A stretch of DNA of 64,000 nucleotides from Turritopsis dohrnii. Lineage: Eukaryota; Cnidaria; Hydrozoa; Anthoathecata; Oceaniidae. The DNA lies in the NCBI GenBank assembly GCA_027922465.2, contig BQMF02000373.1:62001-126000 (forward strand), read 5' to 3'. A model generated the notes under the pieces. That model was not told the origin of the DNA and did no database searches. It saw only the letters and a list, made by a program, of their open reading frames with translations. Shown here one piece after another: positions 35,301 through 47,887 of this stretch (position 1 is its first letter; each line of letters begins with the position of its first letter). The position numbers and the translations under genes were made by a program.

Positions 35301-38300
35301 AATTGGATTTCTGCGAAAGCAAGAAATACTTTAAAACTGGCTTTGTTTTTCTTTTTCTTTTTTTTTTTTTTCTGCTGTCCAAACCTAGCCGTTTTTTGAA
35401 ATTTCGTGCATACATCTACATGAAAACTACCAAAACATTCTTTATAAAATATCTTAGTATTTTGCCACTTTTTCACGAAAAAACAGACATTTCTCCCACT
35501 AAAAAAAAATACAATGGAGAACTTTAGTTCCACCAAATTCGGAGCATCGCTTGTAATAAACTTATAATTTTAAAAGTTCGTTGTTGGTAACATCTTGTGG
35601 TTCGAAGCTCTCTTGCAGTTAGGAAAAATTTATCAAAGTCGTTCATAATTAAACTTTTTAAAAGCTATTTTTTAATGCTTCATAGCTAGATTAGGTAGGT
35701 AGATACGTAGTTAGTTTTAAACAAATTATATCTAATGAGTTTTTCGCTTTTACTTTGTTTTTTAATTATTTTTTTCGAAAAAGTTTGTGTTTTTTTTTCT
35801 TTTAGCTCTTATATACATTGTTTCTTTTTAAAAAAAACTGTCATATAAAATGTGTATCCATGGTTACGATTCGCACCTTACGGGTATTTTTCTTCTTTGC
35901 ATGTAAAAGCTTCTGTTGTTTTTAGTTAAGTCCTATTTACACTTTTGAAAAGGTAAATTTCCATCATCCCTGGGAACAAAAGTTAGCAAACTTTCTAGCG
36001 GGATTAACTGTTATAGTGCTATTTTTGTTTTATCCATTTTTGATCTATATATATCAGTTATGCTTTCATGCATTCCTAGGGAGTGTGTGATCAAAAATGT
36101 GATGTTGTATTGTAGAAGTAATTCAATCTTCAAATTGAAGAATGTCGCTAGTCTTTCATTTTTTATGCTTCAGCTGGTTTCACAGAAATTCTTATGCCTG
36201 TCAGGGCATCTTGTATCAATTTAGCACGAAAAGTAATATAGTAAGTTGAGTATGTTTTGGTTTGTATAAATAGTCAAGCATGTTCTTAATGACAGGTGCG
36301 AATAAAAGTGCTTCTTAATAACTCTAGGAGCGTTATAAAGAGCACTATCACAGGGCTCATAAAATGAAAAGACGTAATCATGCAAGGCCAGCTATAATTA
36401 ATCATTCGTTAATAGTCATTTTTTATGCAAAAATCTCGATGCGGGATGCGGTGATTATTTGATTATTTTTCATTTTTATAAAATATAAAATACAGAACAT
36501 AAACTAATGGGGTTTTCAAGAGCGTTTGTAGTGCATTCTATAATCAAACTTGACATTCCGTAAGTTAACAAAACTTTTATAAACACATGATAAAATTCAG
36601 AACAGAAGTTCATTGGTATTTTTTAAAGCCGTTGGTGAAAAGCTTATCAACAATTTTTGGTTGTGCAGTTTATGAATGTTTACATCGTTTTTCGATTTTA
36701 CCTCTCCAAGATTATATTGGTTACTTCGCAACAATAAAAGAAGAAAAATCCTATTTTTTCATGATTTTATAACTTTGGAAAAGTAATCAAACTCGATGCG
36801 CAATTATTGAATTTTAATTCTGAATGCGCGCGGAACACTATGAAGGAATGATTAATTATAGGTGGCCTAACCATAACTTACTTAGTCGTGTCAGGATCTT
36901 TTTTGGCTAACTTCTCCAAAACTTTGATTTCCAACTTTGCAGCCTCTCTGTACTTTTCAATGTTTTTGATAACTTTTAAGGCTATTACTCTACCCCTTTT
37001 TCTAAATAACAAAAAAACACAAGGTTAATTTGTTTCATTTAAAAAAGTAAATAAATTTGTAGAAGCCTTCAGTTCAGAAGTGTAGTGAAACCGTGACAAC
37101 AAAGTTATTAATATGCAAAATGATAGTCAAGATAATTGACAAGAGAAAATATCATTAAGATGTCATTAAGCTTAAAGATAATGAAGGTTGAGAAAAAAAT
37201 GTGTCATCAGTTTTATTGTGAGATAATCTCCCATCATTTGTTTTACTTTGCTTGAGAACTTTGTTAATAATAAACAGCTGTTCATTTCTAGACCATTTCT
37301 GAATGGTTCTATTTTACTGACATCAGCACAGTGCAACCCTGAGTTCCACATATAATAGTTCATTATCTTTAAGTATTCATTAAAAGAAAGTTGAAGGATT
37401 GACACAATGGGAGTACACTATTTACCTGTCATAACAAGCCAAACATTTCCCAAATGTTCCTTCACCTAGTAATGACTGAATTTGATCTAAAAATACCAAC
37501 AGCATATTGTAAATTTTACGTTGAAGTGGAACTGTTATCAGATCACATGGGAACTCCATGCTCAGTGTCGCAAATAATAATGGCGGTACAGAGAACTCTC
37601 GTACCCAACTACTTTCTCAAACTTAGTGGTGTATACATAACTTCGGGAAAGAAACAAAGTTCTATTATTTCCGAGTTTTACATTGAGCAACTTTTAGTTC
37701 TCTCAAAGGCATGTAAAAAAGGAAATTTCTAGAGGTAATCAACTTATTCTTAGTACATCTATTTTGCAGCCAATCTCCTGATCTGTACATTAGATGACCG
37801 TCTTTATCGTCTCGGACATGACTTGTGGATGAGTGCTTGCTTTCACTAGATGAACGACTTCTTGGCGAGCTTCGTGAAGAACCGCACTTGTCATCATAGT
37901 TTGCACCAACTTTTCTACCACTGCTGTGATGCTCACTTCGATGATGGTGATAATGATGATGCTGACCAGAGTCATACTTCTGCGGGAGATGTGTAGAGCA
38001 GATTGTGTTGTCGCAAAAAGATAGGTTGATAAACCCATTGTGTTTTTGATGGAGAACATTATTTCAGATTGAGGACATTTTCAAAGAAGCAAGAATTGAT
38101 AGCAGCAGCATCATAACATAAGAGAGTAAAGTGTTTGGAAAACAAATAAGTTAATTGTTAAAACGTAAACATTGTTTAATAAAATCAAGACCAGACAGGT
38201 AGCAGGTTTCAAAAGATAAAAACTTCAGTTGTTAGTGCAATGCTCCTCATGACAGTCATAATTCAAAACAAATTCAGTGTATGTCATTCATAAATAGGTC

Positions 38301-39357
38301 TTAAACAAAAGGAAATTTTTGCATGGTGAAATTATGTGAAAAAAACACTTTCTAATTGACAACCTTTGATTAATCTTCCAAGTTAAATAAAGATTTTCGT
38401 CACTATATTTCTAAGTGATGAAGACCAATATCGAAACATATTGAATCCCTGCAAGATTTTAAATGTCTTAGAACTATCTGCTACAAGCCTGATTTCAACT
38501 TTATTAAACATACATTCATTCAGAGTTTTTGCCATATGATACATAACTTTTTGTAAAAAAAGATTTTGGGGGGAATATAAACTCCTGCGTTTAAAACGCA
38601 GTAACTCCCACATTCTTCTAAACTCGAAAATAACATTTTCAAATTGGTTTTATTTTACACACAAGCTATTATACTTAACCAATATTATTTTATTATAAGA
38701 TAAAAATTAACTATTTTGAACATTGTCAATGTGAACTTAATTTCGATAGGCATTTTTGACGAAAAAAAACACATTGATATCTCAACTTGGGAAATGTCAG
38801 AATATCTGCAATCCTCATGCATACATATGATTTTGTAAATATAATTTATATAATGTTCAGATATTTCATCGCACTTTATGTATATATAAAGAAGTGTAAG
38901 CTTTAGAATGATTACCTTGTGTTGTGAGGCTCTGAGAAAAATAATAAGTTCTATGTCAACATAAAAGGGACATATGAATGAATGTTTACCCATCTAGAAA
39001 TATATATCTACTTTTTAGAAGAATGTGGGTAGTAAAATTTTGCTGAAAACTTAGGCCTCCAAAATACAGTTATATAATTAAAATTGACAGTCTGGCGTTA
39101 CTAACCTTATCATAATATTGTCGGAGCCTTAAAACTCTGTCATAAGATCTTTTTGATGTTCTGGTTCCAGATGAACCTCGATAGCTTCTGTTATGCTTCC
39201 TACTAGGACTTGAATGATAGTGATGCCTCTTGCTGGATGAGACATGACGGCTTCGAGATCTACTTCGACTATCATAACTTCTTCTTCGTTTTCTTCTTTC
39301 AGAATAACCCTCGGGCATATCTTCGAAGTTATCTCTTAATATTTCTCTGAGTGGCAT
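32387..39357 (-). CDS. CLK: CLK/LAMMER-type dual-specificity protein kinase, 12 exons, 488 aa
   Basis: CDC-like kinases phosphorylate SR splicing factors in the nucleus. Exons: 39357-39106, 37979-37757, 37486-37426, 37001-36882, 34304-34214, 34113-34038, 33841-33747, 33594-33465, 33190-33108, 33018-32939, 32846-32756, 32551-32387 (TGA). All junctions keep phase. Residues ~1-150 are Arg/Ser/His-rich with RSRSRSR runs, the expected regulatory tail. The kinase domain follows: GEGTFGK loop (~166-172), ALKVIKN lysine (~188), HTDLKPEN catalytic loop (~283-290), DFGSAT (~322-327), STRHYRAPE, the SQPCDVWS segment, the signature EHLAMME (~383-389) and a YDPKKRLT end. All catalytic residues are present. 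DVWSCACI replaces the usual DVWSIGCI. CLK1-4 cannot be separated from this sequence. Confidence 0.95.
34310..36880. other. Large CLK intron with dispersed repeat only
   Basis: The 2.6-kb intron between kinase exons 4 and 5 contains the second copy of the TCCAAACCTAGC dispersed repeat and AT-rich sequence. I see no nested gene. Confidence 0.4.
35290..35480 (+). repeat. Dispersed repeat, copy 2 of 3 (TCCAAACCTAGC family)
   Basis: Shares GGATTTCTGCGAAAGCAAG, TCCAAACCTAGCCGTTTTTT and AAATTTCGTGCATACAT blocks with 8650-8830 and, inverted, with 61140-61320. Confidence 0.6.
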
Positions 39358-39585
39358 AACTTATTAGAACCTAAATAAAACAAATTTTGAGTGGAAATGA
39401 CTTTTCGCAATTCACCATTCATTCATTGGTTTTTTACACGATGCTCTCAGAGTTAAATGCGTTATTGCCACCACCGCTTGGTACTTATGTTTACGCGCCA
39501 TATCTCCGAAAAGAAGAGTTCGTTGCCCTTGCGTGCAATGTAGGACTTTATATTATATGACAGGGAGTCAACATCTATTTATGAA

Positions 39586-40473
39586 CCGGTGTCACAGGAA
39601 ATTAGGACTCGGGGAATTAAGACTCTAGAGTCTTAATTCTCTAGGAAATTAGGACCTCTAGTCTTATTTTCCTAGTGGATCAGGACCCTATCTAGTCTTA
39701 TTTCCCTAGGAATTTAAGAGTGGTTCAGTGAATTAGGACTATTATGAATTTGGAATATTATAGAAGATATTATATTATATCGAGAGTGAAAATAAGGAGT
39801 TTTGAATTTCGTTTACATATTCGCAAGGAATAAAATTGTTCCTGATGATGTTAGAGAGGGAATTAATTGAAAAAAGTTTGAATGTTTCCAAAAACAACAA
39901 GCAAAAGTTTCTTCAATCATGACAAATATGACAAATTATTTACAAAAGATAATAAACTAGAACACAATAAAAACGCACGAACAAAACACCTGTCATTTTC
40001 TTATGTTCCTCTATCTTTACAAACTGTGTTTATATTCAAGTATACCCGTACTGTCCCTGGTATCAAAAATCAAGAATTAAGAAAATCTAATAAAAAAAGT
40101 TTGAATGTCTTTCGGGTATGTTTCGGGTATGTTTCAAAACGTATAAAAACTTCAATATCCTGCAAGCTGAAGTGCTTCCTTTTTTTAGCACCACCACTCA
40201 TTTTGTTGCTTTCTTAAATAAAATTCACTGACACACATGCTTCCAATTCAAACAAAAAAGGAACATTCTAAATCGAACGTTCTAAACTAATTCGAATGTA
40301 AAAGTCTTATTTCACTAGGAAAATAAGACTTTTTGATTGTTAAGCTTCTAGTCTTAATTTCCTAGTCCACTCTTAATTCACTAGGGAATTAGGACTACAC
40401 CAATCTAAATTCACTAGTAATTTAGGACTCTCGAGTCCTAATTCCCGGAAGTCTTAATTCACGGTTACACCGG
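39586..40473. mobile_element. 888-bp inverted-repeat element between two divergent genes
   Basis: Ends are imperfect inverted repeats beginning CCGGTGTNAC and continuing into GAATTAGGAC. Subterminal zones carry many copies of CTAGTCTTAATTCCCTAG-like palindromes on both sides. A 111-codon basic ORF (39882-40217, +; 'MFPKTTSKSFFNHDKYDKLF' start) sits in the core. I do not recognise it and it may be chance. The element occupies most of the spacer between the CLK and EFHC start codons. Confidence 0.75.
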
Positions 40474-40783
40474 AACGCACCACTTTGATTATAAAAATAC
40501 AAAATGATATCTTTATGTATATTTTTTAAAATTACAATCTATCCTAGAAGAAAATCTTTAAAGTTTCTGATAGTGGTGATTTTATTGAGTTAATTTGGAG
40601 TCACTCCATGACAAATTTTAAGAAATAAAATGTTGCAATGAAAACCGGGCCTTTTCTTTTCGTGCCGCCATAACACCAGCACAACAGTTGTTTACATTCG
40701 AGCCCTGACGACAGCAACAAATCTCGTGCCGTTGGGGGCAAATGAGCAACTAAATCGTAGATTTTCCGAAAAACTACAGACAA

Positions 40784-43700
40784 ATGGCTCTACCATTCTT
40801 GCCAGGGAATTCTTTCACTGACCCAACTGTAAGTAGATATTGAAAGATGGCTTTTGCTGGTTGTAATAAGAGTTTTTACATCAACAACAAAAAATGGGAA
40901 TGCCTGTGCGTGCGCTGTCTGTGTGTGCTGTGACTTCTTTTTTTTTCTTTCTTTTTTTTTTATTTTTTATTTGGTGGCCACCTCCTTTGTTTAGATTTAT
41001 CTCTACTGGGGTGGTCTCCAGTCTTTACTTCATTTAATTACTTTGTAGCTAATTTTTTTGTGATGAATAAATATATTCTATTATATTCTATTATTCAAAT
41101 TATATATGTATTATAATTACACAGAAATGGTCCACAAGTGAGTTTCCAAGCAAGTGTCGTAGTTAAATTGTTATATGATATATTGTCATTAAAACAATAA
41201 ATAAAAACTCGCATCAAAATGGAGAACAAACATGGTAACAAATGATTGGCTTTCAAGGGGAAATTTCCTTAAGAAGTTCTTACAACACTTTTATCACCAG
41301 TTCTTTTTGATTTTCTTAGAAAACAACATTTCATAGAGCACAATCACTTAGCTACAATAAGGGATATACCATACCAAAGCTACCTCATGCTACAAATACC
41401 TTGACAGAAGAAGAACTCGATGCTCTTGCTAATTACAAACCATCATTAACATACGGTCAAAGTGTTCAAGCACCACCGGAAGATTTCATTCCAGCACACG
41501 TTGGTTTTGACAAGAAAGTACTTCTATTTGAAGCATACTTCAAACAGACTGTTCATGAGTCACCAAATGAATTTTACACTGTCAGACCTGTTAAAATATA
41601 CTATTATCTTGAGGATGATTCTATATCTGTTGTGGAACCAGCTGTAGAAAATAGGTAGGTTTCTTATGGTAGTTTTGGACTTTTGAGAATTGAATTAAAA
41701 AAGGACATGTTTTAAAAGTTATTTTTATTATATAAAATAATTATAAAAAAAATTTTGTACATTTGTGTGATCATGGCTCGTGTGAGAGCCGAAAGCTAAT
41801 AAACATGTCATAGAAAAGACTGTCGCTTTTTATTATTATTATTAAAAGTTATTTTTCCTCTTTTTTCCATGATTTATTTATATATATATATATACTTCTT
41901 TTCATTTTCTTTTGATTTCTATTTTCTTTCCTTTTGAATGTTTCTTCACAGTCTTGGAAGAATAAGGCGCGCTATCGCGCTTGCGCACCTCCATACGCTC
42001 CTAGAAAGACTATGGAGCGCTTCTTCTCGCGCGCCTGAACATCTGTTACGTTTTTTCCCAGCAGGCAAAAACCTGTTCAAAGTCAGCAAAATAACGTAAG
42101 AGCAACGTTCATTCAAACGTTCTAATGTTAATTTTTGCTGACTTTGAGCATGTTTTTGCCAGTTTGCTTGATATTTTAAAACTCAATCCACATAATTTCT
42201 TCGCAAGAAAAAGTTTCTTTGTATATAATGTAAATTGGGCTTTCGAAAGTACGCCACCAGTTCTTTATGTAAAAACATAAAACGCAGGAAATGTCTGTGT
42301 AGAGAAAATGTTGACTAAGCCGACAGCCTTTGGGAATACTATCTTGACGTCTGAAAATGTTCATTCATTTTTTCAAAAGTTATTGAATGAAGAAACTTTT
42401 TTGCGTTGTGCAAATCAAAGCAAACTAACTTGCAAACGTTTTAATGCGGTCAGTGAACAAATAAATAAAAGTTGTTCAGGTGTTTACTTCATCATGTTGT
42501 ATTTTTATCTTCAACGATATGTTTTACAATAAAACATCTGGAAAAATTTTTTCTTTTCCAACGACAGACACAACCTTATGAATAATTAATGAGCTTCCTA
42601 TCAATACAAACAACGTATCACTGACATAACTTTTCATAATACCAGTTTTGATATACAAGCGTCTTTATATAAACTGATTTTTAAATTATCGCGAATTTAC
42701 TAACGACGAAATTGGTAGTATTTTATCATCATTATCACGCGTGATTGTACTCCTTGAATGAATAAACGAAAACGATGCTAGCATTCTTACTGTTTAAATG
42801 GCGCTTGATGGTGTGCAGAATAGGTGCGCAACGCGCCTAGAACAGGTTGAGGAGTGCTGTTTTTAAAATATTTGCTGGCGCGTTTATAGGGCGCCAAGAA
42901 GGCCCTACGTGCTTCTTTGTTAACGCACCTACTAAAAAATATACTTCCAAGACTGTCTTCACTTTTCATAAAAAAGAAATTAGGATTGCCTGAGTAATTA
43001 ATTAATTCTTCACTCTGAGCATTTTTTACCAATTGAAAAACAGTTTTCCTCCTTGAATGGTTCCCCTAATTCTTCAGAATTCTTTACCTTCACATGGTAA
43101 CTAGAAAACTTTCTAGTTAATTACTAAACACTGAGATTTCTTTTCTGTTTTATATCTGATGTGGAGTTAAATTAAGCTCTGGTTAATAACTTCTTTCTGG
43201 TATCTAAAAATACTTTGAATACTTTTAATTGGGTGGTTTTTGTTTTGGAGAATAAAAACTGTAACTGTAACTGTTGTGTTACTTAAATGAACTTATATCG
43301 TTAGTTTTGTTTATCACATTTTCTTTTAGTGGTATTCCACAAGGAAAACTTATCAAGAGACAGCGTTTGCCAAAAAATGATCTCGGTGATAATTGGCATT
43401 GGAAAGATTTTAATATTGGTGTGGAGTTGACATTCTATGGGAAGTCATTTATTGTTTACAATTGTAATAGATGGACCAAAGTAAGTTCAATTTCTTTGCT
43501 TTATTAAAATTTCTATTCAAATAGATTTCTTTAAGGATTCAAACACTTGAATTAATGGCATCAGTAATGAAATAGGCAAGCTTTGATTTAATATTCCCCC
43601 TGTATTAACAAATTATACATCTTATATATTAACCTCCTTAAACATTTTTATAATGATAAAATCCATCCTTTTTTGCATTTTTGATAAGGATTTTATGGAG

Positions 43701-46700
43701 AGTGAAGGTATTGTTATGAATCCACCACAAGCGTGCCCTGTTGATCCGTACACACAGTCAAGACAGCAGCCATGTCAAACCTACAAGACAGCATCAGACT
43801 TTGACAAGCTGAAACAGTTTCTGGAGCTGGATCGGAAGGTGCTGAGATTTTATTGTATATGGGATGATCGTGACAGCATGTTTGGTGAAGTTCGACCTTG
43901 CGTAAGTTTTCTTCATTGTGTTGTATACATCTTGATATCTCGTGATATCATGAATCTTTTTTGAATGAAAATTTTGTGTGGATAAAATTTCACAGTTGTT
44001 ATGGTTTTTCCCCAAACTGAGAAGAATCAATGCGCACAGACTACACAAAACTTTGTTTCTTTTTTATGGCTGTTTTTCAGGTGTGAAGAAATCACTATTT
44101 CTGTAACTTTGCCTTGCCTCCAGAGGTATAGCTACAGCTTAGGTAAAATTTATGGAGAAGAAATAATCAATATTTAAGACTGAAAAGAAAAATCAAAGCT
44201 TTGGACTTCTCCCCTTTTTTTTTGACTGACCCTTTGTATTGCTGAGTACATCCTTTTTCCTATATAAGAAAAGCTTCTATAAGAATATCAGTGTGAAAAT
44301 CGCCTACTAATTTGTAAGAATATAGGGTAAATTTCATAAGAATAACGGAACAGGGTAAAAAACAGATACAGTAAATATAAGACCAATATAAGTTCGCAAC
44401 ATATTTGTTGCATATCGTGTACATGTGACATTGTCATGTAATCATATTCTGAAATATAAGAATACATTAAGAATATTTCACCCTTACTTTTTGGTAAACC
44501 ATAAGAATACTTCACCCTCAATGTAATTTCACTACGCTTATAAAATAGAAGGCATGTATGGTCTTTGTCACCCTTTGCAAATATGTGACTGTTGGTGATG
44601 CTTTAATCTTGACTGTAGTCAAAAAATTACTGTATGATATAGTTCCTTTTTGGGTTTTTTTTTTGTTTGTTTGTTTGTTTGTTTGTTTGTTTGTTTGGGT
44701 TTTTTTCACTTTTCCTTAGAACTAAAACTGATGAACCAGGTGGCTTTACATCGAAGTTGTCATTGAAATTTACATCAAATTTCATACTTTCTATTTTTAA
44801 GGTTTTGCATTATTATCTGGTAGATGACACAATGGAAATTCGAGAGGCACATACCCCCAATGATGGGCGTGACCCTTTCCCTGTTCTGATTGGACGAAGA
44901 AGAATGCCAATTGATCGCAACAGTATTCCAAGTAGGAGTTCCTTTCAAGTCGCTTACGTTTGTTTTTTCTAGTTTTCTGTTTATTGCTTCAGTTGCAGTA
45001 GCAGATTTCCCTTAATACCTGTTTTCTTTTTTATATCTAACTCCTGTTATGTAAGTATACTTTTCATAGCTTCCTTTCCTGCTATTAACATGGAAATCTC
45101 TGAGCATGAAATCAGTGAATGGTTTGAACCGAAACATTTCCGAATCGGCGAAACTGTGTTCATCTTGGGTCGACGATTTCTGTTATATGACTGCGACAAA
45201 TTCACCAAAGAATTTTATGGACTAAACTTTAATGTGACAAATTTTACACCTGTTGATATTGCAGAAAAATTCCCAGCTTTAGAGAAGAAGGTTTGTGCAA
45301 TATACTTTGTGTTGTTAGAAAATCTCTCTGCTTGTCATAGTCTTTGTTTTTCGCCTGTTTTAGTAAGTATTACTTACTATGCTGTCAAGGTTTCAAGGCT
45401 AGACTTGCTTCCATCCTAACTAGTTCTATGTAAACTGTTGAATGTTGAATGAATGAATGAATGAAAAATAGGGATGGAAAAACTTTTCACATTGATGTAT
45501 AATGCAGTAAAAGTCTCACGAATATCAGAGTTAAGTATGAGACAAAGTGCAAGTGAAGACAGTGTTTATCTTCAATCGGTATCTTCACTTCATTATTTTT
45601 CCTTCAGTATTTTTTCGCATTGCTGACCTTTACATCAGGTTGATACATATTTGACATGAAGATCAAATCAAATGAGATTTTACAATCAGTTGTTTCATAA
45701 AACATCCTACTAAAATCTGATAAGTAAACACATTTCGGTAACTACAGTTTGAAAAAATGACAAGAGGCTTCAAGAACGGGAGAGTTTTTATTGCCCCTAA
45801 TTATTATTTCTTAATTCCTCATGTAATTCACTTCAAAAAATTCGTTTTTCATGTTCTCTTGGTTGTTTACAGTACCATCTTCAGCTGTTCTCTTTCGTCC
45901 TTATTTCAGGAGATTCCCCCTTACAATGGTTTTGGTTCGTTAGAGGATTCCCTGCAGTCGTGTTTGTCATTGGTTCCTCAGCCACCAAAGAAGGATTTCA
46001 TCAAGATGTTAGAAAACGACAACAAAGTTCTTCGCTATGGAGCCATTCTGGTATGTGTATGTTAGCGCTTGTAAGCTTTGGGATGAAACTTAAGTCCTAG
46101 TCCTAGTCCTAGATTACCTTTTATGATCTTCCTTTTGCGATTTTATTATCTGTTAACTAACAAGGACAATCAATCTTTATTGAGTGTTTCATTTCGTCGA
46201 AGGAAAGTTTAAAGAAGAAATCATCACTACCCTTCGATGTCCCAAGTCAGAATAACAAAGTTGCCAACACTAAAACTAAAGACCGTCGTTAGATGGTCTT
46301 TGTTTTTGTTGATTTCATATAACTGTTTTCGTTGTTATTTTAGGAGTCTGTTCATGCCGAGGACCGACTACGTCGTTTCATCATCTCTTACCGACTGTCG
46401 GACGACATGCTGACGGTGTATGAAAAGGCACAGCGGAATTCGGGTATCATTGGCGGTAAATTTCTGGAACGCACGCGAGTTTGCAAACCGGGTTCTCAAA
46501 TCGACTCACCGGATTTCTACACACCATCGGATTTCAGTATCGGTTCAGTGATTGAAATTTTCAAACATCGGTTTAAAATCACGGACGCCGACGAATATGT
46601 CTTGAAATATCTCGAGTCGTTTCCCGGGAAATTCCCGTTAGCTACGATAAATTCCATTCGCGTCAAACACGACAAATCACCTCTAGAAAGCGTCGACGTG

Positions 46701-47389
46701 AAAGATGAAAAGGGTAATACCGCTGCCCAACCAGATGGAACCGTTAAAACAGAATCCCAGTGGAGGTGAGATATTGTAGTTTTCATATTTTAGGTATGAT
46801 GGCCAATTGGTTATCATTTTGAAATTTGAGACTCTCCTGCCGTTCAGCTAGTTACTATATTTTAATTCCTAGGACTCTTAGACATCAGAATGCAATTTCT
46901 AATCAATTTGTTTGTCAAACTTACATCAAAAGATGTGTGAGCATACATGAGTTGATGTCTCCATTTTACGCCTTTTAACTCCAATAAGAAGATATAAGAC
47001 CACGATTCCTTGATTCAATTAGTTTGATTTTGTTAAAGACCATGAACTATTATACGTAGAGCTGAAGGTTGCACTATGCTGATGTCAGTAGAAATAGACC
47101 AATTGAGAAAAAGTAAAAAAATGATTGGCTCTCACGTGGAGATTATCTCACAAGAAAACTGCTGACACACCTTTTTTCTCGACCATATAATAGTTCATTA
47201 TCTTTAATTCTATTATACCTTCACACATCGTTGGAAGGAAAATAAATTTCCCCAACACGAAAATACAAAGACGTCTAACTTTAATTTAAAACAGGATTAG
47301 CCTGTATAACTTGTCTTCCTTAGTGACCGTATATTCACGTTTTGTTTAGGTACACTGGTGACGGGGCTGATTACAAGTGGAAGGTATAA
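40784..47389 (+). CDS. EFHC2: EFHC2-like DM10-domain protein, 9 exons, 565 aa
   Basis: EFHC proteins are microtubule inner proteins of motile cilia. Exons: 40784-40828, 41320-41654, 43330-43480, 43689-43901, 44802-44931, 45070-45290, 45910-46050, 46344-46765, 47350-47389 (TAA). All junctions keep phase. The first exon encodes [15 protein letters not shown], nearly the same as the vertebrate EFHC2 start. Three DM10 domains follow at about residues 79-180, 224-345 and 405-500. Landmarks are [48 protein letters not shown] and [14 protein letters not shown]. The vertebrate protein continues with an EF-hand region of about 200 residues that is missing here; the last exon ends ADYKWKV-stop. AAG/GTATAA at the stop could be a splice donor, so a longer isoform is possible, but I found no downstream EF-hand exon. 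Confidence 0.93.
41949..42955. mobile_element. 1.0-kb DNA transposon with 6-bp target duplication in an EFHC intron
   Basis: Terminal inverted repeats CAGTCTTGGAAG are flanked on both sides by the direct repeat TCTTCA. GC-rich subterminal blocks (GGCGCGCT..., GGCGCC...) contrast with the AT-rich core. A nested 29-bp palindromic pair (42064-42092 and 42132-42160, GGCAAAAAC...AAAGTCAGCAAAA type) suggests a second element or a folded segment inside. No transposase ORF. The intact duplication implies fairly recent insertion. Confidence 0.9.
44660..44700. repeat. (GTTT)n microsatellite
   Basis: About eight TTTG units in EFHC intron 4. Confidence 0.9.
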
Positions 47390-47887
47390 ATGGAAACCGC
47401 CTCTTTTTCCAATGAAGAAATCCTAAAATGACCTTGTTAACATAACTTATTTTAGTAATATATTAGTTTTTGTAACTTGACAGTCTATTGAATTTACCTG
47501 GTTGTTAATGAATTTTAATGAAACGAAAAGATCTCAGAGAACTTACAAAAGAAAAAAATGTCGAAAAGTCACTAAAAAAAAGTCATTGCTCTTTTATGAA
47601 CTCTTCTTTCTTGTGTACTTTTTTCGCTTTTTTTTATTAAGTGGATGGGTCACAGGGCGCTATCAGTCCTTGCGCTTTAAGTTTTTCCGCCCGATGGCGG
47701 GATATTGACTTGCCCCAGAAATACGTATAGCTTTAATGTTAGTCTCTCGAACATCAGAGGCTTCTGGAGGGTAAGTTTAGTTTTGCAGAAGGAGATGTTC
47801 GAATCGAAAAAATATAGGAGTACAAAAAAACCCGATGAAAACTACTACAGGTGAGCTCTCTCTATCTCGATCTCGCAAAGGACCAGC

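Noticed and set aside
37790..38059. 89-codon minus ORF
   Set aside because: It is an out-of-frame reading of CLK exon 2, whose correct frame encodes the Ser/Arg/His-rich tail.
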